Made by a program: the position numbers and the translations under genes. Below, one piece after another: positions 39,901 through 49,347 of a stretch of 64,000 nucleotides of DNA (the first letter of the stretch is position 1; the number at the start of each line of letters is the position of its first letter). This DNA is from Novosphingobium sp. CF614 (GTDB lineage: Bacteria > Pseudomonadota > Alphaproteobacteria > Sphingomonadales > Sphingomonadaceae), in the NCBI RefSeq assembly GCF_900113255.1, contig NZ_FOOR01000006.1, positions 62,001-126,000 on the forward strand. The letters are read 5' to 3'. The notes beneath the pieces were generated by a model. That model did no database searches, was not told the origin of the DNA, and was given only the letters and a program-made list of their open reading frames with translations.

Positions 39901-40709
39901 CAGTCCGAGCGCGTCGAGGGTTTCCAGCCTGACAGGGTGAGGATTTCGAGGCGCTCCACCGTGCGGCCGTCGGTCCCGGCGGCGGCGAACGCCTGCCGCG
40001 CCCGCGCCAGTGCCGCCTTGCCGAGCGGCGGGCCGGGATCGGCCAGCACATTGGCGAGGCCCTGCGCGCGCAAGTCGCCGACCAGCCGGTCCAGGCCGCG
40101 GAAGGCGACCTGCAGCGGCCGCTGGTCGATCACCGGATCGGCGAACAGCGCGCGCTGGAGCAGCTGCCCGCCCGCGCGCACGTCCACGGCGGGATGGAGA
40201 CGCGGGGCGGGGCGCTCGGCGTCGGCGGCAAGCATGGTCTCGCGCAGCACGGGAAGGCTGCCCGAGGAGGTGAAGCTGGCGATCATCATGCCGCCCGGCG
40301 CCAGGGCCCTGCGGATGTGGACGAGGGCGCCCGGCAGGTCGTTCACGGTATCGAGGCTGCCGAGGCTGGCGATGAAATCGAAGGGACCGCAAGGGTAGGG
40401 CTGTTCCTCGTCGAAGCCATGGGCGGGCTCGGCCTCGGTAACCGCGCCGCCGCGCGCCGCCAGGGCGCGGCCAAGCGCGCCGCTGTAGTCCCCGACGACG
40501 AGCGCGCTGGCGGGCTCGAAGCGCAGGAAGGCGAGTCGTTCCAGCACGTCCTCCACCATGTCCGCGATCAGGTAGCGCGGGGCATCGGGCAAGGCCTGCA
40601 ACGCCAGCATGCGGCGCCGGGCGGCGATGCGGCGGGCGGTGGAGAAGATGCGCGGGGGAGCTGGGGGGGGGGCTGAGGGTGCCGCTGGGGGAGGGGTGGT
40701 GCTGGCCAT
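39900..40709 (-). CDS. SAM-dependent methyltransferase (BioC/NDUFAF5-like)
   Basis: This encodes 269 residues. The proline-rich N-terminus is followed by IFSTARRIAARRRMLALQ, a segment typical of the BioC/NDUFAF5 group. The SAM motif I is divergent (ALVVGDYSGALGRALAARG), with FDFIASLGSLDTVNDLPGALVHIRRALAPGGMM as motifs II-III. NDUFAF5 homologues act on an arginine of respiratory complex I and BioC on malonyl-ACP; which applies here is not decidable. It diverges from comF with 75 nt between starts. Confidence 0.8.
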   Translation of the reverse strand: MASTTPPPAAPSAPPPAPPRIFSTARRIAARRRMLALQALPDAPRYLIADMVEDVLERLAFLRFEPASALVVGDYSGALGRALAARGGAVTEAEPAHGFDEEQPYPCGPFDFIASLGSLDTVNDLPGALVHIRRALAPGGMMIASFTSSGSLPVLRETMLAADAERPAPRLHPAVDVRAGGQLLQRALFADPVIDQRPLQVAFRGLDRLVGDLRAQGLANVLADPGPPLGKAALARARQAFAAAGTDGRTVERLEILTLSGWKPSTRSD

Positions 40710-40784
40710 CGCCGTCCCCTGCCGCCTCGATGAAATCCTTGCAACAGCTTGTGGCGCCGCGTCCGGGCGATAGCATCCTGCCGC

Positions 40785-41525
40785 ATGTCGCTTGCCGAAG
40801 TCCTTTCACCGATCGTCGACCTGGTGTTTCCGCCGCGCTGCCCGCTGTGCGGCGCGGGCATCGGCGCACAGACCGGGCTCTGCGCCGCCTGCTGGAGCGA
40901 ACTCGCGATCCCCGGCGAGCCGGCCTGCGTGGCCTGCGGCCGGCCCTTTGGAGAGGGCGTGCCGGAGGGCGCGACATGCGCGCCGTGCCTCGGGGATCCG
41001 CCGCGGCACGACGGTATCGCCGCCGCCACGCTCTATAACGATATCTCGCGCAGGCTGGTGCTGTCGCTCAAGCACGGCAACCGCATCTCGCTCGCGCCCA
41101 TGATGGCCGAGCTGATCGCGGCGAAGCTGGAATTCGTGGAGGCGGGCTGGCTGGTCGTACCGGTGCCGCTGCATCGCTGGCGCTTGTGGAAGCGCGGCTA
41201 CAACCAGGCCGCCGTGCTCGGGCGCGAGATCGCCCGGCGGACCGGCGGCGGGCTCGTCGTGGACGCGCTCGAGCGGCGCAAGGCGACTCCGTCGCTCGGC
41301 GGGCTGGGCCGGAAAGCCCGCAAGCGCGTGCTGTCCGGCGCGATCGCGGTGCGGCCCCGGCGCGCGGAGATGCTGAAAGGCGCACGCATCGTGCTGGTGG
41401 ACGACGTCCTGACCAGCGGCGCGACGAGCGATGCCTGCGTTTCGGCGCTCAAGCGGGCGGGGGCGGAAAGAGTGGTCGTCGCCTGCTTCGCCAGGGTGCT
41501 CGACGAGGCATTGAAAGGTATTTGA
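40785..41525 (+). CDS. ComF-family phosphoribosyltransferase-like protein
   Basis: This encodes 246 residues from MSLAEVLSPIV. A double zinc-ribbon N-terminus (CPLCG...CAAC and CVACG...CAPC, about 20-70) precedes a type I phosphoribosyltransferase fold with VLVDDVLTSGATSDA as the PRPP loop. ComF homologues are linked to DNA uptake in competent bacteria, but most are uncharacterised. In sphingomonads comF often stands as here, divergent from the methyltransferase. The start at 40785 places the zinc ribbon near the N-terminus. Confidence 0.88.
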   Translation: MSLAEVLSPIVDLVFPPRCPLCGAGIGAQTGLCAACWSELAIPGEPACVACGRPFGEGVPEGATCAPCLGDPPRHDGIAAATLYNDISRRLVLSLKHGNRISLAPMMAELIAAKLEFVEAGWLVVPVPLHRWRLWKRGYNQAAVLGREIARRTGGGLVVDALERRKATPSLGGLGRKARKRVLSGAIAVRPRRAEMLKGARIVLVDDVLTSGATSDACVSALKRAGAERVVVACFARVLDEALKGI

Positions 41526-41871
41526 AAGGAGCCTGGCGGAAACACGAAAACGCCCGGAACCATGGTCCCGGGCGTCCTCGTGACGAAACTTGTATGGCCC
41601 TGCTAAGCAGTTCGACGGCACCCCTGAATACCGCCTGGCCGATCCCTCATAGTCTCGATCGCGTGCCATGCACCGACCGACAATCCCTGAACCGTGGCGC
41701 TTGTATGTCAGCGACCTGTGGGTCAGAAGCAGCCCCCCGGCTGCATGTGCTAATTCCGATGAAACGGGACTTTTGGAAAGATGATTCGGGTGGACGCGTG
41801 GATTTTGCTCACTAGCTGTGGTTATCGTGCAACATTAAAATACTGAAAAGCAGATCGAGGAAATCTCTGGA
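41526..41871. other. 346-nt gap between comF and hisI, possible RNA gene
   Basis: No convincing gene. A hairpin at 41551-41574 (CGCCCGG/CCGGGCG) is followed on the minus strand by TTTTCG, so it would terminate a leftward transcript. Nothing protein-like precedes it on that strand. A second small stem GCAGCC/GGCTGC lies near 41740. A 36-codon plus-strand frame (41705-41815) is open but unconvincing. The region before hisI is AT-rich and probably holds its promoter. Confidence 0.35.
41551..41574 (-). terminator. Hairpin resembling a minus-strand terminator
   Basis: CGCCCGG-A-ACCATGGT-C-CCGGGCG forms a stem with one mismatch. Read leftwards it runs into TTTTCGTG; read rightwards there is no T-run. 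It would end an unidentified leftward transcript and could also slow comF read-through. Confidence 0.45.
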
Positions 41872-42249
41872 ATGATCGACGTGTCCCCCGCCGAACGCGA
41901 ACTCGGAACCGCTTTCCTGCCGCGTTTCGACGCGCAAGGCCTGCTCACCGCGATTGCCGTCGATGCGGCGACCAAGGACATCCTGATGGTCGCCTTCATG
42001 AACGCGGAGGCGCTGGAGAAGACGCGCGAGACCGGCCTTGCGCACTTTCACTCGCGTTCGCGCGGCAAGCTCTGGCTCAAGGGGGAAACCTCGGGCCACT
42101 TTCTGCGCGTCGAGGAAATCCGGGTCGACTGCGATCAGGATGCGCTGGTGATGCTGGTGCGCCCGGAGGGCCCGGCCTGCCACACGGGTGCGAAGAGCTG
42201 CTTCTATCGGCGGCTTGAGGGGGAGGGACTTCGGACTCTGGCGGATTGA
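41872..42249 (+). CDS. hisI: Phosphoribosyl-AMP cyclohydrolase
   Basis: This encodes 125 residues, the stand-alone single-domain form without His[27 protein letters not shown] and the WLKGETSGH block are the family core. Metal-binding residues are in CDQDALVM and [11 protein letters not shown]. It hydrolyses the adenine ring of PR-AMP in histidine synthesis. No other his gene is near. It ends next to the decayed dienelactone hydrolase on the opposite strand. Confidence 0.94.
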   Translation: MIDVSPAERELGTAFLPRFDAQGLLTAIAVDAATKDILMVAFMNAEALEKTRETGLAHFHSRSRGKLWLKGETSGHFLRVEEIRVDCDQDALVMLVRPEGPACHTGAKSCFYRRLEGEGLRTLAD

Positions 42250-42301
42250 ACGGCGAAGGTTTCTTCGGCGGCTTCTTCGGCGCCGCATTCCGCGCAAGCC
42301 T

Positions 42302-42474
42302 TCAACCGCCAAGCACCTCGTCGAACAGGCCGATCATCGCCGCCCATGGACCGGCGTGCGGTTGGCGATGGTCGGGAACACGATAACCGCCGCGCGCGGC
42401 GTGCCGGCCGGACGGGCGAGCCACCCGGTCAATTCCTGGCCGGCGTGGCTGTAACCGACCGCTTCGAGCATCAT
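42302..42474 (-). pseudogene. Dienelactone hydrolase-family remnant (internal deletion)
   Basis: The first codons, overlapping the cysK stop in ATGA style, read [20 protein letters not shown] and continue to VVIFPT-like VIVFPTIANRTP, the N-terminus of DLH hydrolases. In another frame the segment then reads PWAAMIGLFDEVLGG and stops at 42302-42304, the usual DLH C-terminus. The middle, with the cysteine-aspartate-histidine triad, about 180 residues, is missing and the junction is out of frame. It is a dead gene once co-transcribed with cysK. Confidence 0.7.
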
Positions 42475-43391
42475 TCCTCGGGCAGGAAATCGGGAACGGA
42501 AAGATAGCGCTCGCCCGTGTCGTAGTTGAAGCCGAGCACCCGGGCGCCGGCGGGCAGTTCCTTGAGCTTCTGGGCGATGGCGGCCAGTGTCGCGCCCGAA
42601 CTGATGCCCACCAGCATGCCTTCCCTGGTCGCGCACTGGCGCGCCATCTCCTTTGCGTCGACCGGATCGACCTGGATCGCGCCGTCGATCGACTGGGTGT
42701 GGAGGTTGCCGGGAATGAAGCCGGCGCCGATGCCCTGGATCGGGTGCGGCCCGGGCTGGCCGCCGGAGATCACCGGCGAGAGCGTCGGCTCCACGGCATA
42801 GGCCTTCATCCCGGGCCAGCTGGCCTTGAGCGTTTCGGCGCAGCCGGTAAGGTGGCCGCCGGTGCCGACGCCGGTAATCAGCACGTCGATCGGGGTATCG
42901 GCGAAATCGGCCAGGATTTCCTGCGCGGTGGTCTTCACGTGGACGGCGATATTGGCGGGATTGTCGAACTGCTGCGGCATCCACGAACCGGGAGTGGCAT
43001 CGATCAGTTCCCGGGCCCGTTCGATCGCGCCCTTCATGCCCTTTTCGCGCGGGGTCAGGTCGAACTCCGCGCCATAGGCGAGCATCAGCCGGCGCCGCTC
43101 GATCGACATCGATTCGGGCATGACCAGGACCAGCTTGTAGCCCTTCACCGCCGCCGCCATGGCCAGGCCGATGCCGGTGTTGCCGGACGTCGGCTCGATG
43201 ATGGTGCCGCCGGGCAGCAGGCTGCCGTCGGCTTCGGCGGCCTCGATCATGGCCAGGCCGATGCGGTCCTTGATCGATCCGCCCGGATTGGCACGCTCTG
43301 CCTTCACCCAGACTTCATGGTCCGGGAACAGGCGTGAGAGGCGGATATGGGGGGTGTTACCGATCGTGGCGAGAATGCTGTCAGCCTTCAT
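42471..43391 (-). CDS. cysK: Cysteine synthase A (O-acetylserine sulfhydrylase)
   Basis: This encodes 306 residues, with the ATG overlapping the stop of the MFS gene (ATGA). PLP lysine K41 in GGSIKDRIG, substrate loop TSGNTG and phosphate loop GTGGHLTG fit CysK. SGATLAA near the C-terminus is also typical. It makes cysteine from O-acetylserine and sulfide. It is coupled to an upstream exporter and once to a downstream hydrolase. CysM-type or other beta-substituting activity is possible but the motifs favour CysK. Confidence 0.92.
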   Translation of the reverse strand: MKADSILATIGNTPHIRLSRLFPDHEVWVKAERANPGGSIKDRIGLAMIEAAEADGSLLPGGTIIEPTSGNTGIGLAMAAAVKGYKLVLVMPESMSIERRRLMLAYGAEFDLTPREKGMKGAIERARELIDATPGSWMPQQFDNPANIAVHVKTTAQEILADFADTPIDVLITGVGTGGHLTGCAETLKASWPGMKAYAVEPTLSPVISGGQPGPHPIQGIGAGFIPGNLHTQSIDGAIQVDPVDAKEMARQCATREGMLVGISSGATLAAIAQKLKELPAGARVLGFNYDTGERYLSVPDFLPEE

Positions 43392-44698
43392 GGCTTTTGC
43401 TCCCAACGTGATGAAAATGTGCGGGCGCGGCGGATTTCGGGGAAAAGCCAGGCCCAGACCAGAGTGATGACTATGGCACCGCCGCCGCCGAAAACAACCG
43501 CCCCGGTCGCGCCCAGCAACGCGGCGGCGATGCCCGATTGCATTTCGCCGAGTTCGTTGGAGGCGGAAACGGCGAGGCCCGAAATCGCCGAAACCCGGCC
43601 GCGCACCTCGTCGGGGGTGCGCAGCTGGATCAGCGAACTGCGGATGAAGACCGAGATCATGTCCGCGGCGCCGAGCAGCGCGAGGAAAGCCAGCGAGAGC
43701 AGGAATATCCGCGAATAGCCGAAGCCGACGGTCATCGCGCCGTAGCCGATCACCGCCAGCAGCATCTTCGTGCCCACGTCCTTTGCCAGCGGCCGATAGG
43801 CGAACCAGAGCGCCACCAGCGCCGCGCCGAAGGCCGGGGCCGCGCGCATCTGGCCAAGGCCCTCGGGCCCGACGTGGAGGATGTCGCGCGCGAAGACCGG
43901 CAGCAGCGCCGTCGCGCCGCCGAACAGCACCGCGAACAGGTCAAGCGTGATGCATCCCAGCAGGAACCGCTCGCCGCGGATGAAGCGGAAACCCTCGCGA
44001 ATCTGCCTGATCGGGTTCTTCCTGCGCGCCTCGGCCGCGACGGGCGGCAGGGAGGAGATGGCCAGCGTGCAGCTTGCCGCCATCGCCAGCAGGCCGGCCG
44101 ATACCCAGTAAGGCAAGGCGCGGTCGCTGGCGAACAGGAAGCCGTATGTCGCCGGCCCGATCACGGTGCCGGCCTGCCACGCGATGGAATTGAGCGCGAT
44201 CGCGCGCGGGATCAAGGCTTCCGGCACGATATTGGGCGCGATCGCGCTCATCGCCGGATTGACGAACACGCGCGCGCTGCCGTGAAGCGCCGCGAAAGTG
44301 AAGAGCAGCGGCAGGCTCTTCACCTCCAGCGCAATGGAGATGCCCAGCCCCAGCGCGATCAGCAGATCGGCCAGGGTGGCGGCGGCGGCCACCTTGCGCC
44401 GGTCGAAGCGATCCGCGACGACGCCGGCCACGGGGGTGAACAGGAACATCGGCACGAACTGCGCGAAGCCCAGCAGGCCAAGCTGGAACGCTGCTTCCTG
44501 AATGGTCATCGCATATTGGCTGCGCGCGATGTCGTAGAGCTGGTAACCGATGATGACGACCATGCCGGTCGTCGCCGTCACGGCGGTGAAGCGGGCCAGC
44601 CAGAACTTGCGGTAGTCTGCAATGCGAAGCGGGGACGTAGGCTGGGTCTGGGTCAGGGGCTGGGATGGGGACGGGGGAGGATTCACGCGGTGCTGCAT
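43388..44698 (-). CDS. MFS transporter, EntS-like
   Basis: This encodes 436 residues from [10 protein letters not shown]. It has a proline-rich cytosolic start, then about 11-12 hydrophobic helices. [12 protein letters not shown] between helices 2 and 3 is the MFS motif A variant seen in the EntS/MFS_3 group (TIGR00900/EntS), exporters of siderophores or drugs. It lies between a TonB receptor gene and cysK, all on the minus strand. The gap to the receptor stop is 43 nt. Its substrate is unknown; a metallophore is a guess from context. Confidence 0.85.
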   Translation of the reverse strand: MQHRVNPPPSPSQPLTQTQPTSPLRIADYRKFWLARFTAVTATTGMVVIIGYQLYDIARSQYAMTIQEAAFQLGLLGFAQFVPMFLFTPVAGVVADRFDRRKVAAAATLADLLIALGLGISIALEVKSLPLLFTFAALHGSARVFVNPAMSAIAPNIVPEALIPRAIALNSIAWQAGTVIGPATYGFLFASDRALPYWVSAGLLAMAASCTLAISSLPPVAAEARRKNPIRQIREGFRFIRGERFLLGCITLDLFAVLFGGATALLPVFARDILHVGPEGLGQMRAAPAFGAALVALWFAYRPLAKDVGTKMLLAVIGYGAMTVGFGYSRIFLLSLAFLALLGAADMISVFIRSSLIQLRTPDEVRGRVSAISGLAVSASNELGEMQSGIAAALLGATGAVVFGGGGAIVITLVWAWLFPEIRRARTFSSRWEQKP

Positions 44699-44741
44699 GG
44701 CACCGCACCGCGCGCTTGCCAAGAGACCCTGGTTTTGCGGC

Positions 44742-46880
44742 TCAGTAGGTGAACTTCGCGGTCAGCCGGATGTCGCGCCCGGCGATCGGGACGAAGTCTC
44801 GGGTTTCCGATGCCGCGAGCCGGCCGCTCGCGTCGAGCAGGTTGTCGGCGGCCAGGATCAGCGAGACCGGGCCGTCCTGCCCCATCGGACGCCAGGTGGC
44901 GCTGAGGTTGACGAGAGTGAAGGCATCGGTCGGATTCTCGTTTTCCGCCACGCGGCCCTGGCGGGCGTTCCATTCGACTTCGCCGCGCAAGTCGAGCGCC
45001 GGCGAATCGAACTCGATGCCGCCGCGCGCGCGCAGCGGCGGGATGCGCGGGACCGGGCCGATGTCGACGAGCCGGGCGCGGGTATAGTCGAGCCCGGCGT
45101 CGGCCTTGAGCGCGCCGCCGTTCTGCCAGCGCAGGAAAGTAAGCGCGCCTTCGGCCTCGACACCGCGAAAGCGGGCGGGCGCTTGCAGGTACTGGTAGAC
45201 CGGGAAATCCTCGATCACCTCGCCGGTCGGAACGGACGTGATGAAGTTCGCGAAGTTCGTGCCGTAAGCGGTTACTGAACCTACGAAATCGCCGCCGTTG
45301 TAACGGATGCCGGCCTCGATCCCATCGCTGCGCTCCACAGTGAAACCGGGATTGCCGCGCTCATAGGATTGGGTGGCGTCGTGCATGCCGTCGACGAACA
45401 GTTCCTCGGCCGAAGGCGCGCGTTCGCCGTGCGAATAATTGACCGAGAGAGTGACGCGATCGACGGGGTGCCATGCCAGCCCCGCGACAGCGGCGTACTG
45501 GTCGAAATCGCGCCGTTCCCCGGGCGGGATCGTGCGGATCCGGGTATTCTCGTAGCGTAGCGCGCCTTCGAGGTCGAACTGGCCGACCTCGATCTGCTGC
45601 AAGGTGAACGCGGCGAGCCGTTCGGTTTCGTTGTCGGGCAGCAGCGTCTCGTCACCGCTCATGTCGAGCCGGGCCGCAGAATATTGCACGCCGCTCGATC
45701 CGCTCCAGATGCCATGGCGCGCCTGGTCGGCCTGGAGCCGGACTTCGACGGCCTTGTTGTGGAAACGGGTGCCGACATCGCCGTCCTCGATCTCGGCATG
45801 CTCGTAATCGCCATAAGCGCCGCGCAGTTCGACCCGCTTCAGGAAGCCTTCGAGATTGAGGCCGGTCCGCAAGTCGAACCGGGTTTGGCGCAGCGAGATG
45901 GTGGTCGAATCCGGCGTGGGCGAGGGGCGCGGCGGTATGGCATAGTCGGTGCCGAGGCGCTGGACCGAGACGCCGATGTCGCCGCCCTGGTCGATGAAGG
46001 CCAGGCCACCGCCGAAGGTCCAGCCCTTGGTGCCGCTGTTGGCGATGGAGCCGCGCCGGTTCGCCTGCCCGGTCAGCGCCGCCGCGCCCTGGGCATCGCC
46101 CGCCTCGGCCAGATCGTCGGCCTCGGCAAGCGTCTGCGCGCGAAGCTCGGGGGAGAGCACGTAGCCGCCGACGCCGAGATTGTCGCTGTGGTAGTAGGAA
46201 GCATCGAGATGGGCGACGAGGCGATCGGCAAGCCGCAGGTCGGTAGCCACGCCGCCGTTCGCCTGGTTCGCCGCCGTGCCGTAGGACGCCAGGGCATCGA
46301 CCGTCACCGCCTTGTCGGGCACGCGGCGGGGGATTCGCCTGTCCAGCGCATTGACCGCGCCGCCCGCCGGATCGCTGGCATAGAGCAGCACGCGCGGCCC
46401 GTGCAGCACCTCGATCCGCTCGACATTGAGCGTGTCGAGCGAAACCGCGTGGTCGGCCGAGACCGAGGAGGCGTCGAGCGAACCCAGCCCGTCGAGCAGC
46501 ACCTGCACGCGGGGCCCGTCGAAGCCGCGCAGGATCGGGCGGGACACCCCCGGGGCAAAGCCGCTGCTGGAAACGCCGGGCAGGCTCGCCAGCATCTCGC
46601 CGATCTGGGGCTTGAGGGCGCGGGCAAGGCTATCGCCCTCAAGCACCACCGGCGCGGCGATGGGGTCCACGCTGCCGGAAATCACGCGTCCGGTGACGAT
46701 GATCTCGGGGCCGTTCTCTTGCGCATGGCCGGACTGGCCGCTGTCGTCCGGGCTTGCTGCCGGGGCCGGATTCGCGGAGGCCGACTGGGCCATGGCGGCG
46801 CCCGGGAAGGCCAGGGCGAAGGGGCCGGAGAGGGCGCTGGCACAAGCCAGCAGGGCGATTCGCGGGGAGAGACTCGTCAT
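44742..46880 (-). CDS. TonB-dependent receptor, ZnuD-like
   Basis: This encodes 712 residues. A signal peptide ends near GAAMA|Q (about 31). The TonB-box region GPEIIVTGRV leads to a plug with SLPGVSSSGFAPGVSRPILRG, then a barrel ending in KFTY. The plug pattern and size recall the ZnuD/PF00593 group that imports zinc. A palindrome matching Zur boxes precedes the start, which supports zinc regulation. The ligand is inferred. It may form a unit with the MFS gene downstream. Confidence 0.86.
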   Translation of the reverse strand: MTSLSPRIALLACASALSGPFALAFPGAAMAQSASANPAPAASPDDSGQSGHAQENGPEIIVTGRVISGSVDPIAAPVVLEGDSLARALKPQIGEMLASLPGVSSSGFAPGVSRPILRGFDGPRVQVLLDGLGSLDASSVSADHAVSLDTLNVERIEVLHGPRVLLYASDPAGGAVNALDRRIPRRVPDKAVTVDALASYGTAANQANGGVATDLRLADRLVAHLDASYYHSDNLGVGGYVLSPELRAQTLAEADDLAEAGDAQGAAALTGQANRRGSIANSGTKGWTFGGGLAFIDQGGDIGVSVQRLGTDYAIPPRPSPTPDSTTISLRQTRFDLRTGLNLEGFLKRVELRGAYGDYEHAEIEDGDVGTRFHNKAVEVRLQADQARHGIWSGSSGVQYSAARLDMSGDETLLPDNETERLAAFTLQQIEVGQFDLEGALRYENTRIRTIPPGERRDFDQYAAVAGLAWHPVDRVTLSVNYSHGERAPSAEELFVDGMHDATQSYERGNPGFTVERSDGIEAGIRYNGGDFVGSVTAYGTNFANFITSVPTGEVIEDFPVYQYLQAPARFRGVEAEGALTFLRWQNGGALKADAGLDYTRARLVDIGPVPRIPPLRARGGIEFDSPALDLRGEVEWNARQGRVAENENPTDAFTLVNLSATWRPMGQDGPVSLILAADNLLDASGRLAASETRDFVPIAGRDIRLTAKFTY

Positions 46881-46896
46881 GTCGCTCCGGTAATTG

Positions 46897-46914
46897 TGAT
46901 GTTATATTATATCA
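46897..46914. promoter_or_regulatory. Zur-box-like palindrome upstream of the TonB receptor
   Basis: TGATGTTATATTATATCA is an imperfect palindrome in an otherwise GC-rich gap, centred about 25 nt before the receptor start. It resembles Zur boxes such as ATGTTATAATATCACAT of E. coli znu. No other gene would be served on the minus strand. Confidence 0.55.
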
Positions 46915-46981
46915 ATGTTGTTCCGTGCGGTTGCGACGAGGCGATGCTGCACTGCGGTAAAACGAGTTGGCCTCGCCGCGT

Positions 46982-47320
46982 TCAGCGCCGGGGGCGCAGG
47001 CGTGGATTGGGTTGCAGCGTGTCGACCAGCTTGAGGAAGTCGTCGATGCGGATGATGCGTTCGAACTGGAAGCCGGCGCGATCCTCGTGCGACCAGATCA
47101 GGTGCGCCTCGATCCGGCCGATCACCGGCAGGCGCATCACCAGCCGCTCGCCGCGATCGAGGCCGAGCGCGCCCTTGACCATGAACCCTTGCGCGGAAAC
47201 GTTGACGATGTGCAGGTTCAGGTCGCCTTGCTGGCGATGTTCGGCAATCACGGCGTAATCGACGGGATGGCGCGCCGCCCTACGCTTGTCGGTTACAGAG
47301 AGCTGCGCTCCTGCACTCAT
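46982..47320 (-). CDS. PilZ-domain protein
   Basis: This encodes 112 residues from MSAGAQLSVT. RRAARHPVDYAV and the NVSAQGFMVKG segment are the RxxxR and (D/N)xSxxG elements of PilZ, which binds cyclic di-GMP. It is a single-domain protein, so it would act by binding a partner. It is near the cyclic-di-GMP-linked NfrB-like system only in the loose sense of the same window. Divergent members do not bind the nucleotide. Confidence 0.82.
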   Translation of the reverse strand: MSAGAQLSVTDKRRAARHPVDYAVIAEHRQQGDLNLHIVNVSAQGFMVKGALGLDRGERLVMRLPVIGRIEAHLIWSHEDRAGFQFERIIRIDDFLKLVDTLQPNPRLRPRR

Positions 47321-47426
47321 CGTGATTGCCTCTGCTTTGGACCGTGGAATCCTACGATGCGCGCAATTGGCAAACAATCCGTAAATCCGGCAGATGTGTG
47401 CCGGACGAACGGTGCATTCTTGCCGA

Positions 47427-48656
47427 TCAAATGCCTTTCAGCACCCCGTGCCGCTTCTTGCCAAGGCTCAGCTTTCGCGATTCGCCGGCGGCAAGCGCTA
47501 TCAGCATGCCCGGATCGTCCATGACCACGTCGTCCAGCCTCACCGCGCCTTCGGTGATCTTGCGCTTGGCCTCTCCGTTCGAGGCGGTGAAGCCCAGCGC
47601 GGTGCAGGCGGCGCCCAGGCGGATGCCTTCGCCGTCCACTTCCAGGGTCGGCAGGTCCCCGCCCAGGCCGCCGCCGGCGAAAGTCTCGCGCGCGGTCGCC
47701 TCGGCGGCGGCGGCGGAATCCGCGCCACGGCACAGCTTCGTCACTTCGTTGGCGAGGACCACCTTGGCGTCATTGATCGCCGCGCCCTCCAGCGCTTCGA
47801 GTCGCGCGATTTCGCCGAGCGGCAGGTCGGTGAACAGGCGCAGGAACCGGCCCACGTCACGGTCGTCGCAATTGCGCCAGTATTGCCAGAAGTCGTAGGC
47901 GGGAAGCTGCTCTTCGTTGAGCCACACCGCGCCGGCGGCGGTCTTGCCCATCTTGGCCCCGTCGGCGGTGGTGAGCAGCGGGGTGGTGAGGCCGAACAGT
48001 TCGGCGCCGTCCATGCGCCGGGCCAGTTCGATACCGTTGACGATGTTGCCCCACTGGTCCGAACCGCCCATCTGCAGGCGGCAGGCCTGGCCCTGCGCCA
48101 GTTCGCGGAAATCGTAGGCCTGGAGGATCATGTAGTTGAATTCCAGGAACGTCAGCGGCTGTTCGCGCTCCAGCCGCAGCTTGACCGAATCGAACGCCAG
48201 CATGCGGTTGATCGTGAAGTGCGGCCCGACATCGCGCAGCAGCGCGATGTAGCCGAGCTTGCCCAGCCATTCGTCGTTGTCGACCATCACCGCGTCGGTC
48301 GGCCCGTCGCCGAACGTCAGCAGCCGCTCGAACACGCGGCGGATCGAGGCGATGTTGGCCCGGATGGTTTCGGGGGTGAGCATCTTGCGGCTCTCGTCCT
48401 TGCCCGAAGGATCGCCCACCTTGGTGGTGCCGCCGCCCATCAGCACGATCGGCTTGTGCCCGGCCTGCTGCAACCGGCGCAGCATCATGATCTGCACCAG
48501 GCTGCCGACGTGGAGCGAGGGGGCGGTGGCGTCGAAGCCGATATATCCCGGCACGACCTGCTTCGCGGCCAGGGCATCGAGCCCCGCCGCATCGGTCATC
48601 TGATGGATATAGCCGCGTTCGTCGAGCAGGCGGAGCAGGGAGGAAGTGTAGGTCAT
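47427..48656 (-). CDS. tyrS: Tyrosyl-tRNA synthetase
   Basis: This encodes 409 residues. It is a class I synthetase with HVGS (HIGH variant) in [12 protein letters not shown] and KMGKT (KMSKS variant), the type with an S4 RNA-binding domain at the C-terminus ([14 protein letters not shown] to [11 protein letters not shown]). It charges tRNA-Tyr. In many alphaproteobacteria tyrS lies next to peptidoglycan-recycling genes; here the divergent DOMON-like and NamZ genes are adjacent. Confidence 0.95.
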   Translation of the reverse strand: MTYTSSLLRLLDERGYIHQMTDAAGLDALAAKQVVPGYIGFDATAPSLHVGSLVQIMMLRRLQQAGHKPIVLMGGGTTKVGDPSGKDESRKMLTPETIRANIASIRRVFERLLTFGDGPTDAVMVDNDEWLGKLGYIALLRDVGPHFTINRMLAFDSVKLRLEREQPLTFLEFNYMILQAYDFRELAQGQACRLQMGGSDQWGNIVNGIELARRMDGAELFGLTTPLLTTADGAKMGKTAAGAVWLNEEQLPAYDFWQYWRNCDDRDVGRFLRLFTDLPLGEIARLEALEGAAINDAKVVLANEVTKLCRGADSAAAAEATARETFAGGGLGGDLPTLEVDGEGIRLGAACTALGFTASNGEAKRKITEGAVRLDDVVMDDPGMLIALAAGESRKLSLGKKRHGVLKGI

Positions 48657-48810
48657 GTCCGTGTTTTCGGCTTGATCGGGAGCGGCGCGCCTAGCACGCG
48701 CGGCGCGCGAAACAAAGCCGGCACGATCATCGCGTCCTCTCCTCGTGGGACAGCCCCGGCAGGTCGATGCCCGGTTGCCATGCCGGCGATCCCGCGATTA
48801 CCGTGCGTCC

Positions 48811-49347
48811 ATGGCCGACCTTACAAGTCACCCCGCCCATCCGCCCTTGCTGGTTCGCAGCGTCGAGGCGCGGATCATCGGCTTCGACGCCGCCTGGCTG
48901 CGCGCGCGCTGGAAGATCCTGGGCGCGGGCCAGCTCGTCGTTCCCGCTTTCGCGGGCAAGGGCCGCGCCGAAGGACTGTGGCGAACGACCTGCTTCGAGC
49001 TGTTCATCCGCCCGCCCGGCGGCGAGGCCTATGTCGAGATCAACCTTTCGCCGTCCGAACGCTGGAACGTCTACGATTTCACCGCGCGGCGCGAGGGGAT
49101 GAGCGAACGGCCGATGCCGCGCGAGCCGGAGTGCGGCCTGCGGCTCGGCACCGACATGGCGATCTTCGACGCCGCGATCCCCGCCTCCGGCCTGCCTGCG
49201 GGGCCCTGGCGATGCGGCTTCACCGCCGTGATCGAGGAACAAGGCGCCGCCACGAGCTACTGGGCGCTTACCCACACCGGCGATGCCCCCGATTTCCACG
49301 ATCCGGCTTGCTTCCAGGAAGAGGTTGCGGCACCCGGGACGCCATGA
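48811..49347 (+). CDS. DOMON-like domain protein
   Basis: This encodes 178 residues from MADLTSHPAH. It has no signal peptide. LWRTTCFELFIRPPGGEAYVEINLSPS and the WNVYDFTARREGM block match the DOMON-like (CBM9-like beta-sandwich) family annotated in sphingomonads. These folds bind sugars or haem; the ligand here is unknown. The stop overlaps the namZ start by 4 nt, so the two proteins likely work together. Confidence 0.82.
   Translation: MADLTSHPAHPPLLVRSVEARIIGFDAAWLRARWKILGAGQLVVPAFAGKGRAEGLWRTTCFELFIRPPGGEAYVEINLSPSERWNVYDFTARREGMSERPMPREPECGLRLGTDMAIFDAAIPASGLPAGPWRCGFTAVIEEQGAATSYWALTHTGDAPDFHDPACFQEEVAAPGTP

Noticed and set aside
41581..41700. TTCGACGG motif near 41610 that resembles part of tmRNA
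   Set aside because: No tag reading frame or acceptor stem is visible, so it is not called as ssrA.
41705..41815. 36-codon plus-strand frame before hisI
   Set aside because: No ribosome site or known family. The region is better explained as promoter or RNA.
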